NCBI GenBank assembly: GCA_038210245.1
Contig: JBBQWW010000006.1
Coordinates: 1-64,000, forward strand
Direction: 5' to 3'
DNA from: Bog-756 sp038210245
Lineage (GTDB): Bacteria; Actinomycetota; Acidimicrobiia; Acidimicrobiales; RAAP-2
Length of the DNA stretch: 64,000 nucleotides
How positions within the stretch are numbered: position 1 is the first letter of the stretch; every line of letters begins with the position of its first letter. A program made the position numbers and the translations under genes. The notes below the pieces were generated by a model. The model was not told the origin of the DNA and made no database searches. It saw only the letters and a list, made by a program, of their open reading frames with translations. This document shows, piece after piece, positions 47,988 through 58,934 of the stretch.

Positions 47988-49013
47988 TCAGAACGGCCCG
48001 CCCGGGATGACGGCCAGCGGTGCGATCAGCGCGGCGGCCACGGCCATCAGGTTGAAGGTGGCGTGGGCCACCATGTTCATACCCAACCGTCCGGTCCGGT
48101 ACGAGACGAAGGACAGGATGACCCCGAAGGTGGCGAGTCCCAACAGCTGGAGCGACTCGGCGTGGGCCAGACCGAACAGCAGCCCGGTGACCCCGATAGC
48201 CAGGGCCGGTCCCACCCAGCCCCCCATCCGGCCGAACAGCCGGGCCAGGGACCGCAGCAGCACGCCCCGGAAGAACAGCTCCTCGAAGAACGGTGCTCCC
48301 ACCACGGTGAGGACGGCGATCACGAAGAAGCCGACGCCGTGAGACCCCCCGGTCAGCCGTTGGCCGGGGGCGTTGAACCGCTGGTTGAAGTCGTGGACAT
48401 GGTGGGAGATGGGGATGTACATCAGCGCCACCAGGATCTGGCCCCCGACCCCGATGGGGATGCCCAGTAGGTCCTTCCAGCGGAAGCGCAGGCCGAGATC
48501 CCGGACGAAGCTCTTGGTGCCCCGGACCCCGGTGGCCAGCCACGCCGACCCGAAGAAGCCGGCCCATAGGCCGAGCAGGGTGGAGACGATGTACCAGGTG
48601 GGTGGTTCGTCCAGCTTCGTGATGGCGCTGAGCGAGCCGAGCTTGCCGTCGATGGCCGCCGCCGCGGCTACGAAGATCCCGGCCAGGACCTGACCGGCCA
48701 GGAAGCCCAGGGCGGCGAAGAGAAGCCACATCCAGGCCGAGGAGCGGTCGCCCGGGGCCGCCCCGGCCGCCAGCTGGTCGCCGAGGGAGCGGTCGGGTGA
48801 CGGTCGGTCGGCCGTCGGGTCGGGATCCCCGGCCGTGGTGGCGGGACTACCGGGGGGCGGGGCACACCCGGGGGGCGGGGCGGAGGGGGGCGGTGGGGCC
48901 CACCCGGGGACGCTGGTCGGGACCGGGGCCGCGCCCGGTGGCATTCCGGGGCCGCCCGACCCACTGTCAGCGGCCGCGTGGGGGTCCGCGCCCTGTTCGG
49001 ACCGCTCGATCAC
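47988..49013 (-). CDS. CPBP family intramembrane metalloprotease
   Basis: 341 aa. A Pro/Gly/Ala-rich cytoplasmic N-terminus of about 85 residues precedes a polytopic membrane domain. The Abi/CPBP motifs are intact: FFEELFFRG (EExxxR), FGLAHAE and HATFN. Known relatives include Rce1 CAAX proteases and bacterial bacteriocin-immunity proteins. GTG 49013 is chosen because TATCGT lies 6 nt upstream. It is divergent from ftsH: the two start codons are 99 nt apart. Confidence 0.9.
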   Translation of the reverse strand: MIERSEQGADPHAAADSGSGGPGMPPGAAPVPTSVPGWAPPPPSAPPPGCAPPPGSPATTAGDPDPTADRPSPDRSLGDQLAAGAAPGDRSSAWMWLLFAALGFLAGQVLAGIFVAAAAAIDGKLGSLSAITKLDEPPTWYIVSTLLGLWAGFFGSAWLATGVRGTKSFVRDLGLRFRWKDLLGIPIGVGGQILVALMYIPISHHVHDFNQRFNAPGQRLTGGSHGVGFFVIAVLTVVGAPFFEELFFRGVLLRSLARLFGRMGGWVGPALAIGVTGLLFGLAHAESLQLLGLATFGVILSFVSYRTGRLGMNMVAHATFNLMAVAAALIAPLAVIPGGPF

Positions 49014-49019
49014 CCTGCC

Positions 49020-49025
49020 ACGATA
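49020..49025 (-). promoter_or_regulatory. TATCGT -10-like hexamer
   Basis: Reads TATCGT on the minus strand, 6 nt before GTG 49013. Confidence 0.45.
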
Positions 49026-49100
49026 CCGACCGATCCCCACCCCCAGGGGGCGGGCCACCCGACGGGGCGGGGCGATGCGTCAAATGAGGCCCGGTGCGAA

Positions 49101-49106
49101 TAGCAT
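49101..49106 (+). promoter_or_regulatory. TAGCAT -10-like hexamer for ftsH
   Basis: Ends 6 nt before GTG 49113. Confidence 0.5.
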
Positions 49107-49112
49107 GATGGG

Positions 49113-51395
<2,283 letters not shown>

Positions 51396-51422
51396 GGAAC
51401 CTCTGCCCCGGCGGTCGGGCCG

Positions 51423-52091
51423 CTACCGGCGCCGGGTGACCCAGACCTCCTCGCTGGGCCACCGATCCGCCCATGAGGCGTCCACCAACCCATGGTCGGA
51501 GTGGTCCCCAGCGGGCGGGCGTCGGGCCACTCGAAGCGGTGCATCCCGAAATCGCCCCCCGCAGTCGGTCCCCGGCCGGCACCCCGTCGAGCACGGGCAT
51601 CCAGCATGAGCAGGGAGCGGGTGCCGAGGAAGATCAGCTGGCCTCCGGGGCGGGGGAGTTGGGCCGCCTCAGGGATCCAGCGGTAGGGATCGGCCGGATG
51701 GCCGCGCCGTGCTCGCTGATGGCCAGGTCGAAGATGCCGTCGGCCAGGGGAACCTGCTCCCCCACCGCTCGCATGAGGGGGAAGTGGAGCTGGTGCCGGT
51801 CCTGAGGCTGGCGGGATGGCCAGCTGTCCCGCCGCGGGGTCCGGGGCCACCGGGAGCGCACCCCGTTAGGCCATCCAGGCCGAAACGCAGGCGGTCCGAC
51901 AGCCCCGTTCGATGGTGCGGTCCCTCGAGGTCCTCGGGCAGGAGCCCCACCACGGATTCGGGGATGCCGAAGACGCCCCAGGACGGTTCGGGGGCCGACC
52001 ACTGGCGCGCCGCCAGCTCCTGGTGATCGTGGCGCCGTCCCTCCCACCACTCTGGGCTGGCCCGCACGTACCCAGGGGTCTGGTCACCCAT
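51423..52091 (-). pseudogene. Decayed class I SAM-dependent methyltransferase
   Basis: Pieces of one methyltransferase lie in order in three frames. From ATG 52091: GDQTPGYVRASPEWWEGRRH ... VVGLLPEDLEG. A frameshift then gives RTIERGCRTACVSAWMA and a stop (intact motif I would read ELGCGTA). Another frame continues QLHFPLMRAVGEQVPLADGI ... FDLAISEHGAA, and a further shift gives DPYRWIPEAAQL, RPGGQLIFLGTRSLL and FGMHRFEWPD. The end ADRWPSEEVWVTRRR is followed by TAG (51423-51425). At least three frameshifts and one stop, plus substitutions in motif I, make this a real pseudogene rather than a single sequencing error. Confidence 0.82.
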
Positions 52092-52097
52092 AGGGCC

Positions 52098-52107
52098 ACC
52101 GTAGGGT
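52098..52107. promoter_or_regulatory. Two overlapping divergent -10-like hexamers
   Basis: TACGGT on the minus strand (52103-52098) ends 6 nt before ATG 52091 of the methyltransferase pseudogene; TAGGGT on the plus strand (52102-52107) ends 6 nt before ATG 52114. The boxes share two base pairs, so polymerase could not occupy both at once. Confidence 0.45.
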
Positions 52108-52113
52108 GTACCC

Positions 52114-52596
52114 ATGCGTGAGTCCGTGACCGTCCACATGGAGGCCGAGCCCGAGGCGATCTGGGACCTGGTGAGCGACGTCACCCGGATCGGCCGGTAC
52201 AGTCCCGAGACCTTCGAGGCCGAATGGCTGGACGGGGCCACCGGGCCGGCTGTGGGGGCCCGCTTCCGTGGCCACGTGAAGCGCAACGGCATCGGCCCGG
52301 TCTACTGGACCACCTGCACGGTGCAGGAGTGCCAGCCGGGCCGGGTGTTCATCTTCGGGGTCGGCCCCCCCGACAAGGCCCTGAGCGTCTGGGGCTACCG
52401 GATGGAGCCGTCCGGGACCGGGACCGACGTCACCGAGACCTTTCAGCTGGCCGACACCGGCCTGCTCCGCTTGTACTGGGCGATCCTCGGATGGGCCCGG
52501 GGCCGGACCAACCGCAACAACATGCGCACCACGCTCGACCGGATCAGGGCGGAAGTGGAGACGGACCGGGACGCAGCGGACCGGCCGCACCCCTGA
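52114..52596 (+). CDS. SRPBCC (START/polyketide cyclase-like) family protein
   Basis: 160-aa protein of the SRPBCC fold, a deep hydrophobic ligand pocket used for cyclases, lipid carriers and stress proteins. The N-terminal ESVTVHMEAEPEAIWDLVSD and the following RIGRYSPETFEAEW, the strand FIFGVGPPDKALSVWGYRME, and the C-terminal long helix (NNMRTTLDRIRAEVE) are typical of the actinobacterial group. Ligand unknown. Leaderless start supported by TAGGGT 6 nt upstream. Confidence 0.85.
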   Translation: MRESVTVHMEAEPEAIWDLVSDVTRIGRYSPETFEAEWLDGATGPAVGARFRGHVKRNGIGPVYWTTCTVQECQPGRVFIFGVGPPDKALSVWGYRMEPSGTGTDVTETFQLADTGLLRLYWAILGWARGRTNRNNMRTTLDRIRAEVETDRDAADRPHP

Positions 52597-52654
52597 GGAA
52601 ATCGGGTAGGCCTCGGCGGCCGCCTGGCTCCTCGGGCGGGCGTGCTGCCCGGCG

Positions 52655-53011
52655 CTACCGGCCGACCCCTTCCGCCGCGCACCTGATGCAGCTGAACACA
52701 CCGGGACGGGCGGTCAGCCGCTCCGGGGCGATGGGGCCGCCGCAGGACAGGCACACCGCATAGGTCCCGGCCTGGAGGCGGGCCTCGGCCCGGTCCAGCG
52801 CCCGTAGATGGTCCTCGGCGTCGGCCAACAGGGCGGAGGCGCGGGCCCGTTCGAAGGCGATGGTGGCCCCCTCGGGATCGTGCTCGTCATCGGCGTTGGC
52901 ATCGGCCGACGCGGCCACGATCCCGTCGATCTCCGATCGCAGTGCGGCGGCCCGCTCCGTGGTGGCGACCCGGTCGGCGGCCAGGGCCGCCTCGGCCTCG
53001 GGCCTCTCCAT
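52655..53011 (-). CDS. TraR/DksA-type zinc finger protein
   Basis: 118 aa from ATG 53011 (GTG 53014 possible). An acidic helical hairpin (ALRSEIDGIVAASADANADD, then LLADAEDHLRALDRAEARL) is followed by a C4 zinc finger, CLSCGGPIAPERL and CIRC. DksA relatives bind RNA polymerase through the secondary channel; actinobacterial short forms (e.g. RsfA-like or RbpA-unrelated) are poorly characterised. It could regulate growth-related transcription, but this is inference. Confidence 0.85.
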   Translation of the reverse strand: MERPEAEAALAADRVATTERAAALRSEIDGIVAASADANADDEHDPEGATIAFERARASALLADAEDHLRALDRAEARLQAGTYAVCLSCGGPIAPERLTARPGVFSCIRCAAEGVGR

Positions 53012-53078
53012 CACCGTCCGACACCACCGGGCTCGCCAGGACCTCCCGGGCGCCCGACCACCGTCGGGTCGAGCGGGT

Positions 53079-53225
53079 TCACGGTGCGGCGACGATCTCG
53101 CCGAAGGCCTCGCACTCGGGGTGCTCACACACGAACCGGGTGTCGAGCACGTGGCCGGCGTCGGCGGGCAGGGCTGTCACCCCGCAGTAGGGACAGATCG
53201 GGGCCCGGTCGTCCTCGACGCTCAC
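53079..53225 (-). CDS. 48-aa zinc-ribbon-like protein
   Basis: GTG 53225 overlaps the stop of the upstream gene as GTGA. The protein contains CPYCG and CEHPEC, four cysteines that would form a small zinc ribbon (PICPYCGVTALPADAGHVLD, RFVCEHPECEAFGEIV). Too short for most gene callers. Function unknown; its coupling to the alcohol-dehydrogenase-like fragment suggests joint expression. Confidence 0.6.
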   Translation of the reverse strand: MSVEDDRAPICPYCGVTALPADAGHVLDTRFVCEHPECEAFGEIVAAP

Positions 53226-53512
53226 GGGTTGGTCAGCACCACCCGGAACCGGGCCGGCCCCGACAACATCCGCTCCCCTGCCCGGGGGGCATCGGCCCGC
53301 GGCACGGTCTCCACCACGGGCCCGGCGATCTCGTGGCCGAGGACGATGGGGTAGGACGCAGCAATCTGGGCGGAGAAGTCGTCGCGGTGGCAGACGCCAC
53401 AGGCCTCCACCCGTACCACCACCTCGCCGCCACCCGACGCCCGCAGCTCCCGGCCGGCCGGCTCCAGGTCGGGCCCGGCGGCCGGCCGGGGCTGGACGTG
53501 CATGGAGGTCAT
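53222..53512 (-). CDS. Truncated zinc alcohol dehydrogenase-like GroES domain
   Basis: 96 aa corresponding to only the N-terminal catalytic (GroES-like) half of a medium-chain alcohol dehydrogenase. It has VRVEACGVCHRDDFSA and YPIVLGHEIAGPVVETV, with the catalytic zinc ligands Cys and His of the family, but no NAD-binding Rossmann domain follows; after RAGERMLSGPARFRVVLTNP the frame ends. It may be a remnant of a lost dehydrogenase or a stand-alone metal-binding protein. Coupled to a zinc-ribbon protein downstream. Confidence 0.65.
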   Translation of the reverse strand: MTSMHVQPRPAAGPDLEPAGRELRASGGGEVVVRVEACGVCHRDDFSAQIAASYPIVLGHEIAGPVVETVPRADAPRAGERMLSGPARFRVVLTNP

Positions 53513-53596
53513 GGTCCCGTTCTACCCGTTCCCGCGCCCCCCCGGCGCACCGGACTCCGGGGAGGCCGGAAGGTGCCGACCGGGACCCGGCCCGAT

Positions 53597-53602
53597 TAGG
53601 TT
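53597..53602 (+). promoter_or_regulatory. TAGGTT -10-like hexamer
   Basis: Ends 6 nt before ATG 53609. Confidence 0.5.
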
Positions 53603-53608
53603 TCACCC

Positions 53609-53857
53609 ATGTCCGACTATGTGATTCCCGATCCGGAACCCAAGGAGATCGACGAGACGCTCTCCATCGAGCTGCGCCACCTGGCCGCCAACGCCGTGCT
53701 CAAAGGAAAGCCGTCCGGCAATGAGAAGTGCGAGAACTGCCTCTACTACCTCGAGCCGTACAACGAACTCTCCTACTGCTGGCATCCCAAGCTCCGCATC
53801 CTGGTGGGTGCCGAATGGTGGTGCCAGTGGTGGGACGCCATCCCTGAGAGTCAGTAG
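53609..53857 (+). CDS. Small four-cysteine protein (HiPIP-like spacing)
   Basis: 82-aa acidic protein with no signal peptide. Four cysteines at residues 41, 44, 57 and 72 (KCENCLYYL, SYCWHP, WWCQWW) with Cx2C, then gaps of 12 and 14, close to the Cx2C-x13-16-C-x13-16-C pattern of high-potential iron-sulfur proteins. Flanking Trp and Tyr residues fit a buried cluster. HiPIPs are normally exported, so this could instead be a zinc or other cluster protein. Family not known to me by name. Confidence 0.6.
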   Translation: MSDYVIPDPEPKEIDETLSIELRHLAANAVLKGKPSGNEKCENCLYYLEPYNELSYCWHPKLRILVGAEWWCQWWDAIPESQ

Positions 53858-53880
53858 GTCGGCTCGGTCGCTCGGCCGGC

Positions 53881-55413
53881 CTAGCGGCCGAGCGGGAACC
53901 CGGTGGACGAGACGACGCCGGGTGCCCCGGAGGGCCCACTGTCCTCCTCCACCGTGACCGGTTGGCTGGCCGACACGGTGAGTGGGGAGAGCCCGCCCAC
54001 CTGCTGGGGCCCAAGTACGACCACCTCCTGAGGGGCCACCGTGAACATGGCCACCGGCCGGGTGGCCCCGAGCACCGTTACCTCGACCTGGGCCGCCGCC
54101 GATCCGGAATTGGCCACGGCCAGGCTGGACACTCCGGCGTTGGCCGCGCCCGGGGCAGTGGGGATGCCCGGGGCGGGGACCAGCCAGTGGGTGGCCACGG
54201 TCGTGGTGGCCGAGGACGAGCCCCAGACCGGTGGGGTGGACCCCGCCGGGGCCAGCACGGAACGGCCGACCACGATGGGTGCCGAGGCCGTCACCGTCAG
54301 GGAGTAGGGGGTCTGCTGGGGCAGGCCCGGCGTCCCCGAGGCGGCGAAGGCCACGATGGCCACCGGCGGCACCACCACCCGCTGGGGCACCACCGTCCCC
54401 GAGGACAGTCCCAGGGTGATGGTGGCGGTGACCGGGGCGTGTCCCGGATTGGCCAGGTAGAGGTCCACCGTCGACTGGGGGAGGGCCGTGGTCTGGGCCA
54501 GGCGCCAGATGGTCGACAGCTGGGGCGACCCCAGGCGGAGCGACATGCCTCCGGTGGCGCCGGACGACCACTGCTGGAACTCCGTGCTCACCACGCCGCC
54601 GGCCTGGGCCACCACCAGGGTGGCGATGGCCGCGGCGTTCTGGACGTAGTCACCCACGTTCTCCTCGACCACCTGGCCGGGCGGGATGACCAGGCCCTGG
54701 TACTGCTGGGGGGTCTCGAACCCGTTGTCGGTGATGAACGACACGTTGACCACGGCCTCGGTGGCCCCGGGGTTGTAGAGGGACAGCCCGAGAGCGTTAC
54801 CGGCCGTCGTGGCTCCGCCGGCGAACGACCACTGTGAGGCCACCTGGGAGGCGCACGGCGCCGTGCTCCACCCGTTGGGGCCGGCGACCGCCTGGCTGGC
54901 CACGACCCCCCCACCGGAGAAGGTGAAGGTGGTGGCGTTGCTCCCGGCGGGGAGCCCGTCAGCGGGGTTGACGGCGACGCTCCCGAGGGCGGGCACGCTC
55001 ACCGCACGGCGCACGGTGGGGACCGCCCCTCCGGCGGCGACCGGGCCCACCGAGGTCATGACCCCGCTGACCACGGCTTGGGTGGCGTTGGTGAGATAGA
55101 TGGTGGTGGTGGCCGCGGTGCCCGTCCCCGCAGAGCAGAAGGCCGAGGCGGAGTACGAGCCCACCGGGGCGACGGCCACCCCGTCGGCCACCGACGGGGC
55201 CGGGGCCGGCGACGATGGGCCGACCACGGCACCGATGACGCCGATGACCACCACGGCGGCGACGACGGCCACAAGGGCGGCCATCCGTCCCTGCTCCGGC
55301 TCCACCGGGGTCCGGGTGCGGCGGGCCCGCCACGGGGCCGGTGCGTCGTCGGGCACCGTCCACTCGGGCTCGGTCCAGTCGGGCTCGGTCAGGGAATCGT
55401 CCGAGTCGCTCAC
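53881..55413 (-). CDS. DUF5719 family membrane-anchored protein
   Basis: 510 aa from GTG 55413, overlapping the stop of the upstream glycosyltransferase (GTGA). An acidic N-terminus (SDSDDSLTEPDWTEPEW), a single membrane helix (ALVAVVAAVVVIGVIGAVVG) and a long Ser/Thr/Gly/Ala-rich extracytoplasmic part built from repeated beta-sandwich-like segments (SLYNPGATEAVVNVSF, DLYLANPGHAPVTATITL, LAVANSGSAAAQVEVTVL). DUF5719 proteins regularly follow a large GT2 protein in actinobacteria, as here. No enzymatic motif. Confidence 0.83.
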   Translation of the reverse strand: MSDSDDSLTEPDWTEPEWTVPDDAPAPWRARRTRTPVEPEQGRMAALVAVVAAVVVIGVIGAVVGPSSPAPAPSVADGVAVAPVGSYSASAFCSAGTGTAATTTIYLTNATQAVVSGVMTSVGPVAAGGAVPTVRRAVSVPALGSVAVNPADGLPAGSNATTFTFSGGGVVASQAVAGPNGWSTAPCASQVASQWSFAGGATTAGNALGLSLYNPGATEAVVNVSFITDNGFETPQQYQGLVIPPGQVVEENVGDYVQNAAAIATLVVAQAGGVVSTEFQQWSSGATGGMSLRLGSPQLSTIWRLAQTTALPQSTVDLYLANPGHAPVTATITLGLSSGTVVPQRVVVPPVAIVAFAASGTPGLPQQTPYSLTVTASAPIVVGRSVLAPAGSTPPVWGSSSATTTVATHWLVPAPGIPTAPGAANAGVSSLAVANSGSAAAQVEVTVLGATRPVAMFTVAPQEVVVLGPQQVGGLSPLTVSASQPVTVEEDSGPSGAPGVVSSTGFPLGR

Positions 55414-58400
55414 GACACCGACCCTCCCACCAACGCCCCGCCGTCGGCGTCCGGGCCGGGGTCCTCCTCTGGAACGTCCGGGGGCCGGTCTCCACTGCCG
55501 GGCGGCGAGACTCCGCCGGGGCGGAGCCGGGGGCGGCGGAACGGCAGCCGACGCCACGGCCGTCCCCCACCGTCACCGATGAGCAGGACCAGGACGGCCA
55601 GCCACGTGACGATGGAGACCACCAACGACAGCGGGGCCACCACGCCGCCGTCGAAGCGGAGCGTGCCCGGACCCGCCGCCGTCGCCCGGTAGCGGGCTGC
55701 CCAGCCGAAGGAGGACGAGCGGGGAGCCGGCGGGCCGGACCGGAGGATCAGGTCCCACCGGCCGGCCGGGGCCAAGGCCGCCAGCACGGTGCCGGCGGCC
55801 AGCGGGCCGGAAAAGGAGCGGGAGGCGATGCCCCCCGGGAGCACCGGCACCGCCCCGGGCACCACCCCCGAGCCGGGACTGCCGGCCAGGGGGTCGGGTC
55901 GGACGCCGTCGGGGACCGGGGTGCCGGCGGGGACCTCCGCCCGTTGGGGCAGCCAGTCGCTGTTGAGGTAGACGGTGATACCGGTACCCGAGAGCACGGG
56001 GTTGAGATCCAGCTGCCGGGTGAGGGCCGGGGCCACGTCGGCCGGCACCGGGTACACGGTGGGGTTCTGCTCGCCGTTGATCTCCGGGGCCAGCGAGGTG
56101 AGCAGGGCCACGTACCGGACCCCGGCCGGCGCCAGCAGGCGGCCCAACTGGTCGGTCTTCCCGGCCCGGGCCAGATCGACGGACGAGGCCAGACCGGCCG
56201 CCGGGCCGGGGCCGGCCGCATTCCACAGCCACCGGGCGTCGGGGCCACCGTTCTCGGAGGTGGCGTAGGCCAACCCGTCCCCGGCCGCCCACGACCCCTG
56301 ATTGAGGGCGTTGGTGTCACCCAGCCACAGCACCCGGAACGACCCATCGGCGGCCTTGGCGTGCATCCAAGCCACGGACTGGCTGAAGTCGTTGAGCGGC
56401 AGATCCCAGCGCCCCGGTAGGGCCGAGATGGCCGTGGGCAGGGCCCCGAACACCACCATCACCGACGCCACCACCGTGACCAGCTGGCGCCATCCGAAGT
56501 CGGCGGCCCGGAGGTCCTCCTCGAACGCGGCCACCCCGAGGCCGATGGCGGCGGCCATGGCCACGGCGGCCGGTCCCAGCAGGATCAGGGGATCGATGGC
56601 CAGCGGGGCGGTCCAACCCCGGCCGATGACCCAGGCCACGGCCCAGAAGACCAGGGCGATCGACCAGAACCTCCCGGCCCATCGGAACCGCTCCTCGCGA
56701 GCCAGTACCAGGGGGGCCAAGGCGGCCACGACGAAGCCCCACGCCAGGGGCGAGCCGCCGATGGGCCCGGCGGCGAATCGGAGGAGGGAGGACCACGAGG
56801 CGGCCGACGAGGCAGGGATGGGTACGCCGAATACGGCCATGACGCCCCGTCCGGCCCACAGCACCCCGATCACCCACGGCAGGCAGATGACCGCGGCCAC
56901 CCCCGTCGAGGCCAAGGCCAGCCCCAGGGCCCGGCGGGTGGAGGCCAGGTCGCGGAAGAGGGCAGACGAGACCATCAGGGCCAGGGCGGCCAGCACCACC
57001 ACGATGGCCGCGGCCGGGACGAACGAGACCATCACCGCCTCGAGGAGGCCGAGGGCCAGGGCACTCCGGGCCCCGGGATGCCGGAGGGTCCAGGCCGCCA
57101 ATCGCTGTCGATGCGTGGTGTCGCCGGCCGGGGGCAGGATCGGCGGGTCGGAGGGCTCCGGCCCGGCCGGGCCGGCGGCGGCCGCGTACGGGGCCGTCCC
57201 CGTGGCCCGGAAGAGGCGGACCAGCACCCAGGGGGCACCGGCATAGACCACCAGCGCCCCCCAGTGGCCGAGGGCCAGGGCGTTGTAGGGCAGGGCCACA
57301 GCCAGGTAGGCCAGGCCGGCCACCAGGGCGGCCCGCTGGGAGCCGAAGGGGCGGACGAGTCGCACCACCCCCCAGACCCCGAGCGGGATGCAGGCAAAGA
57401 TCAGCACCTTCTGGGCCAGGCCCATGGCCCCCGCCAGCAGGGTGCCCACCAGTCCGGTGAGCAGGAGCCCCGGCGTGGCCGGCGCCGTGGTCCCCACCCC
57501 CGACGGGTGCCAGCCGGCGGCGAACTGGGAGAACGTGGCCGACCAGCTGGGGAAGGGCACGAACTGCCCTACCGCCGGGAGCCTCCCGGTCAGGACTCCC
57601 CGGGTCCCGATGAGCACGGCCACCACGGCGATGAGCCACACGGTGAGACGCACCCGTCCACTCAGCCGTCCCCTGGCCGGCCGGGAGGCCTCGGCTCCGG
57701 CCCCGATCGGCGGAGTGGCCGGCTCCCGGTCGAGGGCGACGTCGGCGGCCAGCCCGGCGGCGGCCAGCTCGTCGGCGTGGGCACCGTGGAACCCGTGCTG
57801 GAACACCCGTCGGAAGTAGGACGAGAGCCGGGCGCTTCCCCCGACCTGGAGGAGCCGGACCTCCTTGTCGCTGAGCCTGCGGTGGGTCCGAAGCTCCTTG
57901 CGCTGGTGTCGAATCGTCGACAGTCGGCCCAGATTCCACCGCCAGGCCCGCACCACGGCCCGGGCTCGGGCCCGATTGCCGGCCAGCAGCGCCACCACGA
58001 CCTCGGCGACGGCCAGGACCAGCACCTGGGGCACCACCCGGAAGAGGTGGAACCGGCCGTAGCACTTGAACACGGCCAGCAGCTCGTGGCGGCGCTGCAG
58101 CTCCTGGAGCGTCACCGGGGATCGAGTGGAGGGGTCGTCGGGCGCTCCCACCAGGGCCGGGTCGATGGCCCGCGCTCCGGCGGCCAGCTCCTCTAAGTGG
58201 CGGACCCGGGCATCGGGGGCCACGATGATCCGAGCCCCCACCACCTGGGCCCGCCAGGACAAGTCGAGGTCCTCGCCCATGGCCACGATGTCCGGGTCGA
58301 ACCCGCCGAGCTCCTCGAACAGGTCGGCCCGGATCAGGATGGCGCCGCCGGGGGCCACGAAGACGTCACGCACGGCATCGTGCTGGCCGTGGTCGATCTC

Positions 58401-58850
58401 GTGGGGCTGCACCCGGTCCACTACCGAGCCGCCCTTGTCGGCGGTCATACCCACGTGGACCAACCGCTCCGGATCGTCCCAGCTGACCACCTTCGGGGTG
58501 ACGATTCCGGCGTTCGAGCGGAACGCCTCCTCCACCATCAGGTGGACGGCGTCGGGGAAGAGGGCCACATCGTCGTGGCAGACGAGGAAGTAGTCGGCCC
58601 CGTCGACCATGGTCCGCACCTCATTGACCGTGGCTCCGAACCCACGGTTCTCGTCGAAACTGCGCACGAAGGCAGTGGGGAGGACACCCGCCACACGGGC
58701 GGTCAGGTCGTCCCCGCTGCCGGCGTCGAGGATGAGTACGGACAGCTCCGCATAGTCCTGGGAAGCGAGAGAAGCCAGCGTCTCCTCGAACCACGGACCC
58801 GGATCGTGGGCGACGAGGACGGCGACGACCGGCGGGGCCAGTGTGTCCAT
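55410..58850 (-). CDS. Large GT2 glycosyltransferase with membrane domain
   Basis: 1146-aa protein. Residues about 1-330 are a cytoplasmic GT2 domain: PPVVAVLVAHDPGPWFEETL, the DxD-like VCHDDVALFPDAVHL, and IVAMGEDLDLSWRAQV with the acceptor-site acidic pair. The remainder is a polytopic membrane region of about 12 segments and an extracytoplasmic C-terminal part ending in another helix. Proteins of this design are found in actinobacteria beside DUF5719 and manB genes and are thought to make cell-envelope polysaccharides; the sugar is unknown. ATG 58850 is preceded by TAGCCT at 58866-58861, 10 nt upstream. Confidence 0.9.
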   Translation of the reverse strand: MDTLAPPVVAVLVAHDPGPWFEETLASLASQDYAELSVLILDAGSGDDLTARVAGVLPTAFVRSFDENRGFGATVNEVRTMVDGADYFLVCHDDVALFPDAVHLMVEEAFRSNAGIVTPKVVSWDDPERLVHVGMTADKGGSVVDRVQPHEIDHGQHDAVRDVFVAPGGAILIRADLFEELGGFDPDIVAMGEDLDLSWRAQVVGARIIVAPDARVRHLEELAAGARAIDPALVGAPDDPSTRSPVTLQELQRRHELLAVFKCYGRFHLFRVVPQVLVLAVAEVVVALLAGNRARARAVVRAWRWNLGRLSTIRHQRKELRTHRRLSDKEVRLLQVGGSARLSSYFRRVFQHGFHGAHADELAAAGLAADVALDREPATPPIGAGAEASRPARGRLSGRVRLTVWLIAVVAVLIGTRGVLTGRLPAVGQFVPFPSWSATFSQFAAGWHPSGVGTTAPATPGLLLTGLVGTLLAGAMGLAQKVLIFACIPLGVWGVVRLVRPFGSQRAALVAGLAYLAVALPYNALALGHWGALVVYAGAPWVLVRLFRATGTAPYAAAAGPAGPEPSDPPILPPAGDTTHRQRLAAWTLRHPGARSALALGLLEAVMVSFVPAAAIVVVLAALALMVSSALFRDLASTRRALGLALASTGVAAVICLPWVIGVLWAGRGVMAVFGVPIPASSAASWSSLLRFAAGPIGGSPLAWGFVVAALAPLVLAREERFRWAGRFWSIALVFWAVAWVIGRGWTAPLAIDPLILLGPAAVAMAAAIGLGVAAFEEDLRAADFGWRQLVTVVASVMVVFGALPTAISALPGRWDLPLNDFSQSVAWMHAKAADGSFRVLWLGDTNALNQGSWAAGDGLAYATSENGGPDARWLWNAAGPGPAAGLASSVDLARAGKTDQLGRLLAPAGVRYVALLTSLAPEINGEQNPTVYPVPADVAPALTRQLDLNPVLSGTGITVYLNSDWLPQRAEVPAGTPVPDGVRPDPLAGSPGSGVVPGAVPVLPGGIASRSFSGPLAAGTVLAALAPAGRWDLILRSGPPAPRSSSFGWAARYRATAAGPGTLRFDGGVVAPLSLVVSIVTWLAVLVLLIGDGGGRPWRRLPFRRPRLRPGGVSPPGSGDRPPDVPEEDPGPDADGGALVGGSVS

Positions 58851-58860
58851 CAGGGGTCAG

Positions 58861-58866
58861 AGGCTA
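58861..58866 (-). promoter_or_regulatory. TAGCCT -10-like hexamer for the GT2 gene
   Basis: Reads TAGCCT on the minus strand, 10 nt before ATG 58850. Confidence 0.4.
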
Positions 58867-58934
58867 TCGGGCCGGAGTGGCCCAGCGGTGAACTCCCAGG
58901 TCATCGGGCTGACACCTGGCAGCGGTCGAGTGCT

